From NCBI GenBank assembly GCA_002413345.1, contig DHWU01000081.1, positions 1 to 18,237 on the forward strand: a stretch of DNA of 18,237 nucleotides, read 5' to 3'. Source of the DNA: Propionibacteriaceae bacterium UBA5174. GTDB taxonomy: Bacteria > Actinomycetota > Actinomycetes > Propionibacteriales > Propionibacteriaceae. Position numbers and translations under genes: made by a program. Positions 7,949 through 14,887 of this stretch are shown here, one piece after another; the first letter of the stretch is position 1, and every line of letters starts with the position of its first letter. The notes under the pieces were generated by a model. That model had not been told where the DNA came from. It worked only from the letters and a program-made list of their open reading frames with translations, and did not search any database.

Positions 7949-9751
7949 GTGACTGATCCAGAGCAGCCGCTGGCCAACAGCAGTAGCGCGGCTTGGGAAT
8001 CCGTCGAAACAGGGCCCGAAAGGACGGCCAACTCGACCGCCGATTCGCCGCCCGAAGAAGAGTCCTTCGCAGCATCCACCCCAGTGCCGGACGCTCAGGA
8101 ACCAAGTTTCGTTGCCCAGGATTTTCCGCCACCGGCAAACCCCCGCCGAACGACTACCTGGCCGTGGCTGCGCGGAGATACCGACCAATTGACCACGATC
8201 GAGCGTCTACGAGACGGCCAATCTGCGTTGTCTGACCGGCTTGGCGGCTGGATCGTGACGCTTACGATCACCGCCCTAGCTTTCGTGATTCGGCTGGTGA
8301 ACCTGGGTTACCCCAACAAACTGGTCTTTGACGAGACCTACTACGCCAAGGATGCCTGGACGCTGTGGCTGTTCGGCTATGAACGCGATTGGCCAGACCG
8401 CGACTACGCCGACGCGCAGATTGCCAGCGGCAACACCGACATCTTCAGCAACACCGCAGCCTTCGTGGTGCATCCGCCGGTAGGCAAGTGGCTGATTGGT
8501 TTCGGAGAACAGCTTTTCGGCATGAATTCCTTCGGCTGGCGATTCATGCCGTTGGTGTTTGGCACCTTGCTGGTCTTCATGACTATTCGGATGGCTCGTC
8601 GACTGTCGCGTTCCACCTTGATCGGTGGCATCGCGGGAGTGTTGCTCACCTTCGACGGCTTGGCCTTCACCATGTCGCGGATTGCCCTGCTGGACATCTT
8701 CCAAGCGTTCTTCCTGGTGGCCGCTGTGGCGGCCGTTGTTGCCGACCGCGATTGGTATCGATCACGCCTGGCCGCAACGCTCGAGCATGGTGGCGTCCCC
8801 GATTTTGCCGGACGGTTCGGACCGGTTGTTTGGTTGCGCCCGTGGCGCTTGACGGCTGGACTAATGCTCGGCCTAGCCATCGGCACGAAATGGAACTCCG
8901 TCTATCTGCTGATCTCCCTCGGCATCCTCAGCGTCATTTGGGACGTTGGCGCACGTCGACTGGCTGGCGCTAGTAGGGCGAGTTGGTGGGCTCTGCTGAT
9001 CGACGGCGTACCCGCGTTCATCCGGCTGGTCGTGGTTTCGGCGCTGGTGTACGTGGCGAGTTGGTGGGCTTGGTTGGCTGGCACTGATGGCTACCTTCGC
9101 GATTGGGGCGAGAACAACCCCAATGACCGCTTGGTGCAACTTTTCGGCACGATGTGGGGTTCTTTCCTGCACTTTCACCAAGAAATCCTCGCCTTCCACA
9201 CTGGCGACTACATCAAGTCCCAGACTCATCCCTACAACTCGCCGCCTGGTGGCTGGCTGCTAATGCTGCGTCCGATCGGGATCGACGCGGTCAATGGCAT
9301 CGAGCCTGGCGTCGACGGATGCCAGGCGACCGGCACCGAGACTTGCGTCCGGGTGATTTCGGGCATGGGTACCCCCATCCTTTGGTGGCTCGCCTTTGCA
9401 GCTTTGCTGGTTGCGCTGGTGTGGTGGGTGGCTGGCCGGGATTGGCGCTTCGGAGTGCCGATCATTGCCGCCATGTCGACCTATCTGTTCTGGTTCCCGA
9501 ACTCCGAGCGTCCGGTCTTCTTCTTCTACGCGATCTGCATCATTCCCTTCACGGTCACCTTGCTGGCCATGGTTATGGGGCTGATCCTTGGGCCCAGGGA
9601 CGGCCCCAAACGCCTTTTCGGAGCGGTCATAGTCGGGGTAGCGATAGCTCTGGTGATGATCGATTTCGCCTTCATCTATCCGATCCTGACTGACCAACTT
9701 ATGCTGCGAACTGAGTGGTACTCCCGGATGTGGCTGCAGAGCTGGATCTAG
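7949..9751 (+). CDS. pmt: Protein O-mannosyltransferase (GT39, PMT family)
   Basis: This membrane enzyme transfers mannose from polyprenyl-phosphate mannose to Ser/Thr of secreted proteins on the outer face of the membrane. The 600-residue protein has a Ser/Pro/Glu-rich cytoplasmic extension (1-95), then about ten hydrophobic segments. The first external loop holds the catalytic VFDETYYAKDAW (Asp128-Glu129) after NLGYPNKL, followed by HPPVGKW (175-181); the loop HFHQEILAFH and the C-terminal four-helix PMT domain follow. It is longer than the mycobacterial enzyme (about 500 residues) because of the N-terminal tail. GTG 7949 is the first good start, 7 nt after a -10-like TAGGAT. The divergent pmt/rsmI order is as in Mycobacterium. 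Secreted proteins with Ser/Thr/Pro-rich linkers in this window are plausible substrates, by inference. Confidence 0.95.
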   Translation: MTDPEQPLANSSSAAWESVETGPERTANSTADSPPEEESFAASTPVPDAQEPSFVAQDFPPPANPRRTTTWPWLRGDTDQLTTIERLRDGQSALSDRLGGWIVTLTITALAFVIRLVNLGYPNKLVFDETYYAKDAWTLWLFGYERDWPDRDYADAQIASGNTDIFSNTAAFVVHPPVGKWLIGFGEQLFGMNSFGWRFMPLVFGTLLVFMTIRMARRLSRSTLIGGIAGVLLTFDGLAFTMSRIALLDIFQAFFLVAAVAAVVADRDWYRSRLAATLEHGGVPDFAGRFGPVVWLRPWRLTAGLMLGLAIGTKWNSVYLLISLGILSVIWDVGARRLAGASRASWWALLIDGVPAFIRLVVVSALVYVASWWAWLAGTDGYLRDWGENNPNDRLVQLFGTMWGSFLHFHQEILAFHTGDYIKSQTHPYNSPPGGWLLMLRPIGIDAVNGIEPGVDGCQATGTETCVRVISGMGTPILWWLAFAALLVALVWWVAGRDWRFGVPIIAAMSTYLFWFPNSERPVFFFYAICIIPFTVTLLAMVMGLILGPRDGPKRLFGAVIVGVAIALVMIDFAFIYPILTDQLMLRTEWYSRMWLQSWI

Positions 9752-9774
9752 CCTGGCCATCGGGCTCTGGCTAG
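9748..9774 (+). terminator. Weak hairpin at the pmt stop
   Basis: CTAGCC and GGCTAG pair across 15 nt, with an inner GCC/GGC step, starting at the stop codon of pmt. There is no T-run, so termination is only possible, not shown. Confidence 0.3.
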
Positions 9775-9821
9775 GGCCATCTCAGGTTTCGCGCAGCGTG
9801 ATTGTTGGGCCCGCTGGGCAA

Positions 9822-9827
9822 TAGAGT
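9822..9827 (+). promoter_or_regulatory. Candidate -10 element of the uracil permease gene
   Basis: TAGAGT lies about 32 nt before the start chosen for the permease, leaving a leader of about 25 nt that includes AAAGGAG. TTGTTG upstream has a spacer of only 14 nt, so the -35 is unconvincing. Confidence 0.35.
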
Positions 9828-9859
9828 TCCCTCGGCTGAGCGGACAAAGGAGCATGGGC

Positions 9860-11188
9860 ATGGCCATATGGAAACTGCACGGAAACGGCACTATTCAACC
9901 CGGGGCAGTAGTAGCCCCCGATGAACGTCTCGGCTGGGGCAAGATGTACGGCTTGGGCGCCCAACACGTGGTGGCCATGTTCGGGGCAACCTTCTTGGTC
10001 CCACTGATCACTGGCTTCCCGGTAGCCACCACCTTGTTCTTCTCCGGCGTGGGCACGATTCTGTTCTTGCTGATCACCGCGAATCGATTGCCCAGCTATC
10101 TGGGTTCGTCGTTCGCGTTCATTTCGCCAGTACTAGCCTCCACCTCGGGCGGCGATTTCAGCAGAGCCTTGTTCGGCATCATGCTCACCGGCATGCTGCT
10201 GGCAATCGTTGGTGCGGTCGTGCACCTGGCTGGCGCAGCTTGGATCGACGCCCTGATGCCACCAGTGATGACCGGCACCATCGTGATGCTGATCGGTTTC
10301 AATCTGGCTGGCGCAGCCTGGGGCACCACCGAGACCTCCGGCTTTCGTTCAGCTCCGGTTACTGGCTGGATCACGATTTTGGCGATTGTGTTGATCACGG
10401 TGTTGTTCAAAGGACTGATCGGCCGATTGTCGATCTTGTTGGGCGTACTGGTTGGGTATCTCGCCGCCTTCGCCCAGGGCGAAGTGAAGTTCGATGCGGT
10501 GAACTCTGCGCCCTGGATCGGACTACCTGCCTTCCAGCTACCTAACCCCGATTTCAACGTTGCGGCCTTGTTCCTGCCGGTAGTGCTGGTACTGATCGCA
10601 GAAAACGTTGGCCATGTGAAGTCGGTCGCGTTGATGACCGGCAAGAACTACGACAAGTCGATGGGACGGGCGCTCCTGGCCGACGGCGTGGCTACAACCT
10701 TGGCCGGATTCGGCGGCGGTTCGGGGACCACGACCTACGCCGAAAACATCGGAGTGATGGCAGCCACCAAGGTCTACTCAACTGCGCTGTACTGGATCGC
10801 AGGCGGGTTTGCGATCATCTTGTCGTTCATTCCGAAGTTCGGGGCAGCGATCTTCACTATCCCCACTGGCGTGATCGGTGCAGCTGGCACCGTGCTTTAC
10901 GGCATGATCGGCCTGTTGGGCGCCAGGATCTGGATCGAGAACCGGGTCGCCTTCACCAACCCGATCAACCTTTTCCCGGCGGCTATCGGTCTAATCATGG
11001 GCATCGCCAATTTCACTTTCACTCTTGGCGACATGACCTTTGGCGGGGTGACGGTGGGCACGGTCACCGCTTTGGTGCTTTACCACCTGATGAGGGCTAT
11101 CGGGAAGGCTCGGGGTACTGACCTTGAAGGCCAGGCCATTGTGAGTGACTTCGACCCAGCGCAGCCGGGCGCAGATAAGCTCAGCTGA
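9860..11188 (+). CDS. uraA: Uracil permease (NCS2, UraA-type)
   Basis: A proton-coupled nucleobase importer of the inner membrane, 442 residues with about 14 hydrophobic segments. It follows E. coli UraA closely as I remember it: QHVVAMFGATFLVPL, the YLGSSFAFISPVL stretch, IAENVGH with the glutamate equivalent to Glu241 (residue 248 here) and TTYAENIGVMAATKVYST with the equivalent of Glu290 (residue 295), which contact uracil. I chose ATG 9860 because AAAGGAG (9846-9852) is then 7 nt upstream; the ATG at 9854 would be only 1 nt from it. The gene is monocistronic in appearance: a different gene precedes it, and a convergent gene ends 3 nt after its stop, within a CTCAGCTGAG palindrome. Uracil is the likely substrate; xanthine is less likely. 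Confidence 0.93.
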   Translation: MAIWKLHGNGTIQPGAVVAPDERLGWGKMYGLGAQHVVAMFGATFLVPLITGFPVATTLFFSGVGTILFLLITANRLPSYLGSSFAFISPVLASTSGGDFSRALFGIMLTGMLLAIVGAVVHLAGAAWIDALMPPVMTGTIVMLIGFNLAGAAWGTTETSGFRSAPVTGWITILAIVLITVLFKGLIGRLSILLGVLVGYLAAFAQGEVKFDAVNSAPWIGLPAFQLPNPDFNVAALFLPVVLVLIAENVGHVKSVALMTGKNYDKSMGRALLADGVATTLAGFGGGSGTTTYAENIGVMAATKVYSTALYWIAGGFAIILSFIPKFGAAIFTIPTGVIGAAGTVLYGMIGLLGARIWIENRVAFTNPINLFPAAIGLIMGIANFTFTLGDMTFGGVTVGTVTALVLYHLMRAIGKARGTDLEGQAIVSDFDPAQPGADKLS

Positions 11189-11191
11189 GGC

Positions 11192-11833
11192 TCACCTGAG
11201 ATCGCCGTTCAACCCTTGCACTGAGGGCGGGACGGCGATCTCGGCGTTCAGGTCCGGGTTGGGAATTGGTTGGCCGTAGCCGGTGGCCAGCGGAACCACG
11301 CCGGCCCAGGCCGGGCCAGCAACGTCGTCTGCAGCATCGCCAGGAAAACCTTCAGCCACCTTCATTGACCAGGTTTGGATTGGCAGCGCCAACACCATGG
11401 TGGCCGCCGCTTCCTTGGTCGTCATTGGCCGCACCTCAGCGGTGCGTCCAGGCAGGTAGCGGTCGGTGTAGGCCTCCAAAGCGCGGGATTTGGCAGCGCC
11501 GTCCAACACCTCACAGGTGCCGAAGAGACAGGCGCTGCGGTACTGCATCCCGGTACCGAAAGCCGAGCGTCCAACCTTTATCGCGTCCGCCACTGCCACG
11601 GTGAAACAGATCTGAGCACCATTCGCAAAGGCTTGCATTCGGCGTGAGGCAGTCGAACCATGGAAGAGCACCAGATCGGCGTCGCGAGCGAAACTCACTG
11701 GAAGCACGAGGGGTCCCTCATCAAGGTTCAGGCCCACGTAGCCCACCAATACTTCGTCGAGGAGTTGATTCAATGCGGCACGATCGGTGTTGCCGCGGTC
11801 GGCCTTGCGTGATGGGGTGAGGTTGCGTTCCAT
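11192..11833 (-). CDS. Pyridoxamine 5'-phosphate oxidase-like flavin-binding protein
   Basis: A 213-residue split-barrel protein of the family often annotated flavin-nucleotide-binding or NimA-like (PF12900 type). The core GYVGLNLDEGPLVLPVSF, followed by VLFHGSTASRRMQ, matches the FMN-barrel strand pattern, as does VLALPIQTWSMKVAEG toward the end. Such proteins bind FMN, F420 or heme; substrate and reaction cannot be read from sequence. ATG 11833 is preferred over an in-frame GTG six bases upstream because a -10-like TATTTT ends 6 nt before it and no ribosome site exists, again suggesting a leaderless mRNA. It converges on the uracil permease with only 3 nt between stops. Confidence 0.85.
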   Translation of the reverse strand: MERNLTPSRKADRGNTDRAALNQLLDEVLVGYVGLNLDEGPLVLPVSFARDADLVLFHGSTASRRMQAFANGAQICFTVAVADAIKVGRSAFGTGMQYRSACLFGTCEVLDGAAKSRALEAYTDRYLPGRTAEVRPMTTKEAAATMVLALPIQTWSMKVAEGFPGDAADDVAGPAWAGVVPLATGYGQPIPNPDLNAEIAVPPSVQGLNGDLR

Positions 11834-11839
11834 GGGCAC

Positions 11840-11845
11840 AAAATA
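11840..11845 (-). promoter_or_regulatory. -10 element of the flavin-binding protein gene, probably leaderless
   Basis: TATTTT on the minus strand, then GTGCCC, then ATG: a six-base gap as at rsmI, pmt and the SanA-like gene. No -35 is evident. Confidence 0.4.
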
Positions 11846-11871
11846 TCCCAGGTTCGCGACGCTGAATTTTG

Positions 11872-11908
11872 TCAGGGCCCAGCCACGGGGACTGTGACTG
11901 GGCCCTGA
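11872..11908 (-). terminator. Strong hairpin behind the second TetR gene
   Basis: TCAGGGCCCAG and CTGGGCCCTGA form an 11-bp perfect stem around a 15-nt loop. It lies 21 nt after the mini-ORF that follows the TetR gene and just before the promoter of the flavin-binding gene. No T-run follows on the minus strand, so it would be a hairpin-only terminator of the kind proposed for high-GC bacteria. Confidence 0.5.
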
Positions 11909-11928
11909 TCGGGGGGAAAGGCTGAGCG

Positions 11929-11979
11929 TTAATCCGGCAGGAATTCCGCTTCAAGCCACGTCTTGAGTGTCATCGTCAT
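11929..11979 (-). CDS. Possible 16-residue mini-ORF coupled to the TetR gene
   Basis: The frame encodes MTMTLKTWLEAEFLPD and ends in TAA. Its first ATG overlaps the TetR stop as ATGA, and AGGA sits 6 nt upstream, inside the last TetR codons; a second ATG is two codons on. The product would be amphipathic with an acidic, Leu/Phe-rich end. I do not recognise it. The overlap and ribosome site argue for translation; the tiny size argues for chance. Confidence 0.3.
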   Translation of the reverse strand: MTMTLKTWLEAEFLPD

Positions 11980-12626
11980 CGCTGTTCCTGGAGTTGAGGC
12001 ACCGCAGCCAACCCGGCAACCAAACCGGCAGCAGCAAAGGCGTCGATATAGCCCAGGATCTGCTCCCTCGGCTCAACGAAGCCGCCAGCCAGCCAACGAT
12101 CGGCCACGGCATGAGTGAACCCCACTAGGCCGTGCCCCCAAGTAGCCGCGCAACTGGCATCCTGCCCGTTACCCGCGAGGTGTCTAGCAAGGGCTTGACC
12201 GATGTGGTCCCCCATGATCCCCGGCAGGCCGCCGTGGCACCCGGTATCGGCGGAGACTTCGCCGGTAGGCGCGTCGACTACGAACCGGTAGATCTCAGGG
12301 TCGCGCTCAACGAAGGAGAGGTACACCTCGGCCGCCTCATGTGCGAGTCGGACCACATCACCGGTGTCAGTGGCATCGAAGGACACCTCTAAAGCTTGGT
12401 GAATATAGTCGTGAACCCGATCTACCACCGCTGCGTTAAGGCCCGCACGGTCTCCGAAATGCCGGTAAAGCACTGTCTTCGAGGTGCCAGCCTGAGCAGC
12501 GATTTCGTCCAGCCCAACTTCTGAGCCCTGGAGGCGGACGGCGCGCACAGTCTCTTCGATCAGTTCGGCTCGGCGAACAGTGCGGTGCTGTCCCCACCTA
12601 GTGTCGCGTCCGTCAGCGGCTGCCAT
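11976..12626 (-). CDS. TetR/AcrR-family transcriptional regulator
   Basis: A 216-residue repressor with a TetR helix-turn-helix at about residues 37-60 (VGLDEIAAQAGTSKTVLYRHFGDRAGL) and a helical ligand domain with the aspartate/aromatic-rich stretch VYLSFVERDPEIYRFVVDAP. The C-terminal segment contains CHGG and CAATWGHGLVGF; no known ligand signature is evident. ATG 12626 follows a -10-like TAGTCT by 7 nt and has no ribosome site. A perfect 7-bp inverted repeat lies 15 nt further upstream, overlapping the expected -35, as expected for autorepression. The SanA-like gene is divergent from the same gap and may share the operator. The gene ends in an ATGA overlap with a mini-ORF and is followed by a strong hairpin. 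Confidence 0.9.
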   Translation of the reverse strand: MAAADGRDTRWGQHRTVRRAELIEETVRAVRLQGSEVGLDEIAAQAGTSKTVLYRHFGDRAGLNAAVVDRVHDYIHQALEVSFDATDTGDVVRLAHEAAEVYLSFVERDPEIYRFVVDAPTGEVSADTGCHGGLPGIMGDHIGQALARHLAGNGQDASCAATWGHGLVGFTHAVADRWLAGGFVEPREQILGYIDAFAAAGLVAGLAAVPQLQEQR

Positions 12627-12633
12627 GGCGGGC

Positions 12634-12639
12634 AGACTA
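12634..12639 (-). promoter_or_regulatory. -10 element of the second TetR gene, probably leaderless
   Basis: TAGTCT on the minus strand, seven bases before the ATG. The TetR-type dyad lies immediately upstream, between -10 and -35. Confidence 0.4.
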
Positions 12640-12640
12640 C

Positions 12641-12659
12641 CCGATACTTGACGTATCGG
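12641..12659. promoter_or_regulatory. Inverted-repeat operator, probably for the adjacent TetR
   Basis: CCGATAC, five bases (TTGAC), then GTATCGG: a perfect 7-bp dyad with the size and symmetry typical of TetR-family operators. It sits between the leftward TetR gene and the rightward SanA-like gene, next to the TetR -10. Confidence 0.65.
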
Positions 12660-12720
12660 CTACTACCGGTACCCGTTACGCGCAGACCCGGCAAGAGTAT
12701 TTCGCTATTGAATGCTCACC

Positions 12721-12726
12721 TAGACT
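12721..12726 (+). promoter_or_regulatory. -10 element of the SanA-like gene, probably leaderless
   Basis: TAGACT, six bases (CAACTA), then GTG. No ribosome site lies between. Confidence 0.45.
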
Positions 12727-12732
12727 CAACTA

Positions 12733-13392
12733 GTGACGAACCGGCGGGCCAAGATCTGGCGACTAATCGCCCTTGTTGCGGCGTTGATCTTGCTGGGAGC
12801 TGCCGGGCCCACTGTCTATGTTGCCGCCGCCTCATTTGGACGGATCACCACCGTCACTGAAGTGCCGGCCAAGTCCGTCGCCCTGGTCTTCGGCGCTGGT
12901 TTGACCGCGACTGGGGAACCCACCGACTACCTGTCTGCACGCCTGGACCTAGCCGCCCAGCTTTACGCGTCTGGGAAGGTACGTGCGGTGCTGGTGTCGG
13001 GAGACAACCACCACCGCAACCACAACGAACCCGGCGCAATGCGGGACTATTTGATCGGCCGTGGGGTCCCGGCAGCCAAGGTGGTGGCCGACTACGCCGG
13101 CTTCGACACCTACTCCAGTTGTATGCGGGCCAACCGAATCTTTGGCGTCACCGAGGCGATCTTGGTCACCCAGAGTTACCACCTGCCTAGGGCAGTAACG
13201 ACGTGTCGAATAGTCGGCATTGATGCTTGGGGCGTCGGTGATTCAAGCATGAACAACAATGGCGGCGAGTGGCAGCAGAACTCCCTGCGTGAATGGAGCG
13301 CCAATTTCAAATTGGCTTCCGATCTGGCCAGCAGCAGACAGCCAGTGCTCGGAGCGGTGGAAACCAGCCTCACTGAGGCCATAGACTCCTAA
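12733..13392 (+). CDS. SanA/YdcF-like (DUF218) membrane protein
   Basis: A 219-residue protein with one N-terminal membrane segment (about 9-33) and an extracellular DUF218 domain. The family signature is present: LVFGAGL, VLVSGDN, EPGAMRDYLIGRGVP, the acidic turn DYAGFDTYSSCMRA and ILVTQSYHLPRAV. SanA in enteric bacteria affects envelope permeability and vancomycin sensitivity; DUF218 domains are thought to act on cell-envelope precursors, but the reaction is unknown. GTG 12733 follows a -10-like TAGACT by six bases and has no ribosome site. It may be controlled by the TetR-type dyad 74 nt upstream. Confidence 0.88.
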   Translation: MTNRRAKIWRLIALVAALILLGAAGPTVYVAAASFGRITTVTEVPAKSVALVFGAGLTATGEPTDYLSARLDLAAQLYASGKVRAVLVSGDNHHRNHNEPGAMRDYLIGRGVPAAKVVADYAGFDTYSSCMRANRIFGVTEAILVTQSYHLPRAVTTCRIVGIDAWGVGDSSMNNNGGEWQQNSLREWSANFKLASDLASSRQPVLGAVETSLTEAIDS

Positions 13393-13486
13393 ATCTGCGG
13401 CTTTGACCGCTCACCAGTCAGCGCTGATCTCGACGGAGACTGCCCTAGTCACAACGCCGGGTGTTCCCCATTCGGGTGACAGCCGG

Positions 13487-13492
13487 TATCGT
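13487..13492 (+). promoter_or_regulatory. Candidate -10 element of the cold-shock gene
   Basis: TATCGT with TTCCCC 17 nt upstream as a weak -35; it would give a leader of about 115 nt. Confidence 0.25.
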
Positions 13493-13572
13493 TTTGAAAG
13501 TAGCCGCTGTACCTGCCCAGCCTAACCTGGCATGGGCTGTCTCCACCAAGGGGGGTGCGGAGGCCACAGGCG

Positions 13573-13589
13573 GCTCCGGAAGTCGGAGC
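13573..13589 (+). promoter_or_regulatory. Hairpin in the leader of the cold-shock gene
   Basis: GCTCCG and CGGAGC enclose a 5-nt loop, 12 nt before the AAGGAG ribosome site at 13602-13607. Long structured leaders are known for cold-shock genes; whether this one responds to temperature is not visible. Confidence 0.35.
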
Positions 13590-13615
13590 TGCGGCGGTTA
13601 GAAGGAGATAGTTGA

Positions 13616-13819
13616 ATGGCCACTGGAACCGTTAAGTGGTTTAGCGCAGAAAAGGGTTTCGGGTTTATCGCACCTGACGGCGGAGGTCCTGATGTGTTCG
13701 CCCATTACTCGGCGATCACCAGTTCAGGCTTTCGAACGCTCGACGAAAACCAGAAAGTGGAGTTCGAGGTGACCCAGGGACCGAAGGGGCCACAGGCGTC
13801 GGACATCAATCCAATCTGA
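13616..13819 (+). CDS. Cold-shock protein, CspA family
   Basis: A 67-residue single OB-fold protein binding single-stranded RNA and DNA, acting as RNA chaperone. It opens with [15 protein letters not shown], containing RNP1 (KGFGFI, 13-18), and has RNP2 as VFAHY (27-31) and a typical C-terminus [16 protein letters not shown] lies 8 nt before the ATG, one of the best ribosome sites in the window. The preceding 223-nt gap suggests a long leader, and a strong intrinsic terminator follows. Paralogues are usual, so the exact csp name is not assigned. Confidence 0.97.
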   Translation: MATGTVKWFSAEKGFGFIAPDGGGPDVFAHYSAITSSGFRTLDENQKVEFEVTQGPKGPQASDINPI

Positions 13820-13835
13820 GTTGAGTACCAAGACG

Positions 13836-13871
13836 CGGCCTCCACGCCACAACGTGGGGGCCGTTTGGTTT
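13836..13871 (+). terminator. Intrinsic terminator of the cold-shock gene
   Basis: CGGCCTCCACG pairs with CGTGGGGGCCG over 11 bp (one T-G wobble) around a 6-nt loop, followed by TTTGGTTT. Confidence 0.8.
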
Positions 13872-13925
13872 GCTGCAGTGCCTTTGCCCGAACCGCACGC
13901 AGTGCCGATAGCGCCAGACTCGCGG

Positions 13926-14528
13926 CTATTCGGCGCAGTCCTGATCGACTGACTGCAGACTCAGTTCGGTCACATGGACGCCATCGACGTAGATGCGATA
14001 AATCGCCCGGTTGTTGCCCGGCACCGTCACGAAGCCAAGCCCCTGGTTGGCGCTTTCGTCGCCCTTCCAGGACGGATAAGCCTTCTTCACCTGCGCTGGC
14101 GAGCTACCTAGATGTATTCCTTCGGGGGTGACGATGGTTGAGTTGGCCGAGATCATCACCAATTTGCCGGTGTTCACCGAGAAGAACAGCTTGCCGTCCA
14201 GGTCTTCAGCACTAGCTGGCTGACTGGCGATCAGCCGCCCGTCACCACTTTGACCGCAGGTGCCGGCCGTCCCGCTGACGCCGGTGACGATGCCGGTCGC
14301 TGACGCCTCAGCCTTGGCCAGGCCCAAGCTCAGCGTCCCCACACCTGAAGGGCCGAGTTTGTCCAGGATTGCGGTCTTGGACTTCGTAGCGGTCTTCGAT
14401 GGCGAACTCGATGCCGATGGGTGCGCCGATGCCGAAGGGGAAGTGCCTGGAGCCTTGATCGCACAACCGGCCAGGGGTGAGACCAATCCGAACGAGACGG
14501 CCACAGCCACAAGTGAGCGAGTGCGCAT
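13926..14528 (-). CDS. Putative secreted lipoprotein
   Basis: A 200-residue protein with a short basic n-region (MRTRS), a hydrophobic core and a lipobox SPLAGC with the lipid-bearing Cys22. A Ser/Pro/Ala/Thr/Lys linker (26-52) precedes a globular domain of about 145 residues with two cysteines outside the lipobox (CGQSGDG, and QDC near the end), which may form a disulphide. The motif GIHLGSSPAQVKKAYPSW resembles domains in other actinobacterial lipoproteins in which a gly-ser turn leads into a helix, but I do not recognise the family. AGGAAGG is 7 nt before the ATG. The gene is convergent with the cold-shock gene and divergent from tRNA-Ala. The linker is a plausible O-mannosylation target of the nearby Pmt, by inference. 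Confidence 0.82.
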   Translation of the reverse strand: MRTRSLVAVAVSFGLVSPLAGCAIKAPGTSPSASAHPSASSSPSKTATKSKTAILDKLGPSGVGTLSLGLAKAEASATGIVTGVSGTAGTCGQSGDGRLIASQPASAEDLDGKLFFSVNTGKLVMISANSTIVTPEGIHLGSSPAQVKKAYPSWKGDESANQGLGFVTVPGNNRAIYRIYVDGVHVTELSLQSVDQDCAE

Positions 14529-14605
14529 CGAACACCTTCCTGTTTCGACCGGCTTACCGAAGCCGACAGCCTAGCCGGTAACGACTTCGTGGCAGCCTGG
14601 CGAGG

Positions 14606-14635
14606 TTTTCTCTGCCCCGGGCACGATGCTAAACT
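14606..14635 (+). promoter_or_regulatory. Candidate promoter of tRNA-Ala
   Basis: TTTTCT and TAAACT are separated by 18 nt; the mature tRNA begins 20 nt after the -10. Confidence 0.45.
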
Positions 14636-14655
14636 CCTTTGGCCGTAAGGCGCTT

Positions 14656-14728
14656 GGGGCTATGGCGCAGTTGGTAGCGCGTCTCGTTCGCAATGAGAAG
14701 GTCAGGGGTTCGAATCCCCTTAGCTCCA
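14656..14728 (+). tRNA. tRNA-Ala (anticodon CGC)
   Basis: A complete 73-nt cloverleaf: acceptor GGGGCTA/TAGCTCC with one G-T pair, D stem GCGC/GCGC, anticodon stem TCTCG/TGAGA with loop TTCGCAA placing CGC at 34-36, variable loop AGGTC and T arm AGGGG TTCGAAT CCCCT. CGC reads the alanine codon GCG. CCA is not encoded. Its last 19 nt recur at 14888-14906. Confidence 0.97.
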
Positions 14729-14791
14729 CAAATGCCGTCGCCCGTCAGGGTGGCGGCTTTTGTGATTCAACTTGCGGATTCGAACCCGTGA
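14710..14791 (+). repeat. Direct repeat copy 1: tRNA-Ala 3' end plus terminator
   Basis: These 82 bp recur at 14888-14969 with one difference (C at 14786, T at 14964). The unit holds the last 19 nt of tRNA-Ala, an intrinsic terminator and a short tail that contains GGATTCGAACCC, the exact inverse of the tRNA T arm at 14706-14717. Confidence 0.93.
14734..14764 (+). terminator. Intrinsic terminator of tRNA-Ala
   Basis: GCCGTCGCCC and GGGTGGCGGC form a 10-bp stem (two G-T wobbles) with a GTCA loop, followed by TTTTGTG. A second copy stands 178 bp downstream. Confidence 0.75.
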
Positions 14792-14792
14792 G

Positions 14793-14846
14793 GGCTTGCG
14801 AGTTTTCGGCGACAAGCCCCGATGGGCTTGGCGACACTCGCAAGCC
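14793..14846. repeat. Nested inverted repeat between the two tRNA-end copies
   Basis: GGCTTGCGAGT pairs with ACTCGCAAGCC (11 bp, outer), and CAAGCCC with GGGCTTG (7 bp, inner, loop CGAT). The whole could fold as one long interrupted hairpin or cruciform. It fills about half of the spacer between the direct repeats and encodes nothing evident. Confidence 0.75.
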
Positions 14847-14887
14847 GCGAGCACCGCGAGCGGCAACGGACTGCGAAGCAGGACGCA

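Noticed and set aside
7883..8188. Upstream extension of rsmI giving a 386-residue protein
   Set aside because: It overlaps the pmt coding start and the divergent promoters, and RsmI proteins begin just before LAGTPIGN.
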